This document shows, piece after piece, positions 61,270 through 64,000 of a stretch of 64,000 nt of DNA (the first letter of the stretch is position 1; each line of letters begins with the position of its first letter). Under the pieces are notes generated by a model. The model made no database searches. It was not told where the DNA came from and saw only the letters and a program-made list of their open reading frames with translations. Where the stretch lies: positions 2,515,527-2,579,526 of the forward strand of contig NW_006921541.1 of NCBI RefSeq assembly GCF_000340215.1. Direction: 5' to 3'. The stretch comes from Pseudocercospora fijiensis CIRAD86 (taxonomy: Eukaryota > Ascomycota > Dothideomycetes > Mycosphaerellales > Mycosphaerellaceae). The translations under genes and the position numbers were made by a program.

Positions 61270-62870
61270 ACTAGGACGATACTAAGGCGGGCGAACTAGG
61301 TAGGAATAATATCCTTAATAGGGTCTACTCTAACGACTCCTATAATATCGCCTACTTCCTTACTTATATAAAGAGAGCTCCCGGTCTATTAAAGAGTTAA
61401 TACCGTCGTATTATTCGCTATTCTCGGAGGTTCCTTATTAAGGATCGCATTCTTTAGCAATAGGCTATAGTTAATATACCGCTATTAGCTAGTAACCGGC
61501 CCTACACCTATAGGCCAGTTTTAAGCCTATATAAGAGGCCTCCTTCTGTATTGTAGATAGATTATTAACCTCGTATAGCACATTGTTTATGTTACACTTC
61601 TACAATGCCTATGTTGCAGGGCTCTAGTTATTAGCCTAAGCGATAGTCTCGTTATCCTATCTTACTAAACATAGCTGCCTATATTGCTATAGGTTATGTT
61701 ACCCTCGGTAGCCTATACTATTGCTACAAGTGGTAGTAGTAGTGTTAGTTTCCGTCCTTTACCGCTCTAGCGTATTATTAACGATCTAGTAGCCCGATAA
61801 GAAATCCTTCGTTCTGTTTACGATAAGCTCGGCTACCGGGCGGCGGAGGGCACCTTCGATATCCTTCGTCGACGCTACTAGTAGGACGGCGTATAGGCTA
61901 ATATCTCCCGCTACTATAAGAGCTATCCTAAGTGCAACTTTAGGAATAGCTACCGACGTCTAGGAGAGCTACGTATCCCTACTACCTAGTTAGTTAGGGA
62001 GCGGTAGTATAGCGATAGGGTCTATCTTAGCCGTAATAATAGCCTATATATTATTCGAAAGGGTCTTTCTCGATAGCCGGAGGCCTATTATTTCTATAAG
62101 GGTTGCGGTACTATTAATGCCCGTAATATAGCTACCTTCCTATTTAAGGATCTGTTTTACCGCTAGGGAACACCTTACGAGGTTATCTTAGACAACGCTA
62201 CGAACAATATAGCTAAGGAGGTTTAAGCGCTACTTGTTTCGTACGGGGCGAAGAACGTTCGTATCTCCCTATACTATCCCTAGTCGAATGCTATTATTAA
62301 GCGCGGCTATCGGTCGTTAATTAATGCCCTATCTAAGATAACTAATAGTAGAGACAGATTAGTTCCTATCTCTACCCGCGTCCTAGCCCTTCTCTAGGTA
62401 GACCGAACTACTATTATCGATACGACTAGGCTTACGCCGGCGGAACTTATAATTAGGAGGGACGCCGTTCTTCCTATTAAATTGTCCTATTATACGTACG
62501 GCGTTTACGATTAGGGGTCTATTCGTACTAGGGCAGATCTTCTTACTCTACGGGCTAAGGCTCTTAAGGATATAACTACGACTTCTTAAGAGGGTCTTAC
62601 TCGACAACGTCGCCTTCGGGAAGAGGCTAAGTAGTATTTTAATAACTATAATGCTATTAATTAGGAACCTCTAAAGGTTAGCGATATAGTCCTTCTATAC
62701 CGGTCCGAACTAGAGTATAGTTACTCTTATAAGCTAGCCTTTAAGCAGAAGGGTCCTTATAGAGTAAAGGAGGTCCTTTACTCGGGTTCCGTATACCTTC
62801 TTTAGGAGCTAGATAGTACTACCTTAAAGTATACTTACCCTCGGGCTAATCTAAAGAAGATCGTTAAGTT
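61270..62870 (+). pseudogene. Integrase region, interrupted by a solo LTR
   Basis: The N-terminal zinc-binding part (AAEGTFDILRRRY, KCNFRNSYRRLGELRIPT) and a core with KGLSR, PEAYYFYKG, GTPYEVILDNAT follow the insertion. The chromo/GPYxV-like end (QKGPYRVKEVLYSGSVY) lies near 62750. Codons before 61482 and after the second CCGC at 61762 are in one continuous phase if the inserted 279 bp and one TSD copy are discounted. Many TAG codons are present. Confidence 0.82.
61483..61761 (+). repeat. Solo LTR inserted in the integrase frame, target-site duplication CCGC
   Basis: A 279-bp copy of the LTR at 55081, starting TATTAGCTAG and ending CCTTTA. It is flanked by CCGC at 61479-61482 and 61762-61765; the wider 7-mer TACCGCT is also present on both sides. 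It retains many CpA/TpG steps that the left copy has lost. It therefore arrived after the surrounding element had been mutated. No internal sequence is attached, so it is a solo LTR. Confidence 0.88.
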
Positions 62871-63459
62871 ACGCGAACCTGCCTACCCTCCGCCGACCGA
62901 GAAGGAAGTTAGTACCTCTATAGACCCTTTACCGTCCTTAGATACCTATCGGGAGGAGGATCCTACCGCTATTATAGATCCTGTTCTGCCTAAGAACTAT
63001 ACCTATCCCTAGATTCGTCTTAGTAAGCTATTAGGAATAACTTAAGAACAAAGGGAGGGTTATATACGGGTTAACTATATATAGAGCATTTCCGATATTG
63101 ATTCCGATAGTAAACTAGACTTCTAGCTATCTAACTCTAACTCCGAGGAACCTAACTAGTCTAGCGATAAAGACCGCCTAGAATTATAGCTAGACGATCC
63201 CGAGACTAAATAATCGTATGTCCTTTCCTACCTCTACTACGTTGCTTTCCTTGCCTCTATTAACTATTCTCCGCGCTATTAATATAGTACCGCCCTATAG
63301 CTTTAGTCCTTACTACCTATTCCTACTAATATTAATACTCTCGGTTATTACCCTCTTTTACTTTTACCTTATCGGTTGTTTTGCTCTTTTACCTTCGATT
63401 AATGTTGCTATAGCTTTACTCTTTTTATTTTTCCTTAGAAAGAACTATACGAGGAATAA

Positions 63460-63494
63460 CTTCCGAATAATATCCCGGGGGTAGCATTCGGAAG
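63460..63494. repeat. Near-palindrome, copy 3 (inverted orientation)
   Basis: Perfect 9-bp arms CTTCCGAAT (63460-63468) and ATTCGGAAG (63486-63494) flank ATATCCCGGGGGTAG, the reverse complement of the shared core. Confidence 0.78.
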
Positions 63495-63894
63495 CTAGCC
63501 GAACCTAACCTCCCGCCCTTCTAGGACTACTTCCCTCTAGTTTCCTAGTTTCTAGCAACCGCCCTTAGGTAGCAACGATAATAAGATACTCCGCTAGAGA
63601 AGATTGTTCCTGCCTTAATTAGTATTAGCTACGTAGGATACTAAGAAAGGGAGGATCCCTCTCCCTTCCTAGCTCTTAGATAGACGTAGCAACCTAGGCC
63701 TATAGCCTCTAAGAATAGGGACCTTAGGCCGCTAAGCTTAGTATCTAGAAGAAAGAAGAACGTACGGGCTACGTTTATATACCTACTACTATAAAAGGTA
63801 ATGCTATATCTATAACGATAGTGCTATAGGCTAATATAAGCTACGCTAGGCCTAGGCGATTTGCTCCTAGTTGCCGAGCATCTCTAAAGAAAAG

Positions 63895-63921
63895 CTAATG
63901 CTACCCCGGGGGTATTATTAG
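63895..63921. repeat. Near-palindrome, copy 4
   Basis: Core CTACCCCGGGGGTA with CTAAT...ATTAG arms, about 100 bp from the window end. Confidence 0.75.
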
Positions 63922-64000
63922 TCCCGCTAGCCTTACTACTATAGATTACTACTAGGTGCTCGAACTAACTAGTTATATTTCGAGTACGCGAGAATCTACG

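Larger units (their letters stand above)
55081..64000. mobile_element. RIP-degraded Ty3/gypsy-type LTR retrotransposon block
   Basis: A 279-bp LTR at 55081-55359 is followed by a gag-like region, reverse transcriptase, RNase H and integrase in order on the plus strand. This is the gypsy order, with integrase last. Frames are continuous in sense but full of stops, nearly all TAG or TAA rather than TGA. CpA and TpG are strongly depleted and TpA enriched, the RIP signature. The element continues past the window end, so its 3' LTR is not seen. No target-site duplication was found at the left LTR. The right end also carries several near-palindromes. Confidence 0.9.
62871..64000. other. 3' part of retrotransposon, no LTR seen
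   Basis: RIP-mutated sequence after the integrase region. An 88-codon hydrophobic frame (63218-63484) is judged chance. No copy of the 279-bp LTR is found up to the end of the window. Confidence 0.6.

Noticed and set aside
63218..63484. 88-codon hydrophobic frame in the transposon block
   Set aside because: TA-rich RIP DNA gives hydrophobic codons by chance; no family and no start context. An envelope-like gene is not supported.

Overview
This window is nuclear DNA of a filamentous ascomycete (Pezizomycotina). The evidence is short introns of about 48-97 bp with GT...CTRAY...AG signals, fungal-specific families (glutamic peptidase G1, PTH11-like rhodopsin-fold membrane protein, MpaB-type oxygenase), and a retrotransposon mutated by repeat-induced point mutation (RIP). 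Overall gene style suggests Dothideomycetes, possibly Mycosphaerellales, but this is an impression only.

Region 1, 0.5-13.4 kb, is mostly housekeeping: an EFM5-type eEF1A lysine methyltransferase, a spliced two-RRM RNA-binding protein, the COG3 Golgi tether subunit, an acidic orphan, an ankyrin relic, and NOP56 head-to-head with the complex I subunit NDUFA13/GRIM-19. Region 2, 14-19 kb, holds three consecutive same-strand genes for disordered, NLS-rich proteins of unknown function. Region 3, 19.3-20.5 kb, contains a five-copy 100-bp tandem repeat that breaks a small reading frame.

Region 4, 21.7-29 kb, is accessory in character: an EthD-domain protein, a secreted G1 peptidase, a truncated hydrolase-like ORF, a coiled-coil gene with an in-frame stop, a secreted RNase T2, a GFA-domain protein and a cytochrome P450. 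Region 5, 29.2-37.2 kb, has EXO1 head-to-head with TMA16, an F-box protein, an acidic 481-residue orphan and a ubiquitin-like/AN1 zinc-finger protein. Region 6, 38.5-54.6 kb, has a small secreted cysteine-rich protein, a Golgi-type GT25 glycosyltransferase, a seven-helix rhodopsin-like protein, a 1467-residue repeat-rich cysteine-rich protein, an MpaB-like oxygenase, and LCB1 (serine palmitoyltransferase subunit 1).

Region 7, about 55.0-64.0 kb, is a Ty3/gypsy-type LTR retrotransposon in which almost every CpA/TpG has become TpA, so gag, reverse transcriptase, RNase H and integrase are all full of TAG/TAA stops. A second, much less mutated 279-bp LTR sits inside the integrase frame, flanked by a target-site duplication. 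It is therefore a later solo-LTR insertion. A near-palindromic motif recurs four times in this block. The genic part and the transposon part differ sharply in dinucleotide composition, and the junction lies only about 0.45 kb past LCB1.

No CRISPR array, rRNA or confident tRNA gene was seen. Gene models were spliced by eye from frame continuity, splice signals and family resemblance, with no searches run.
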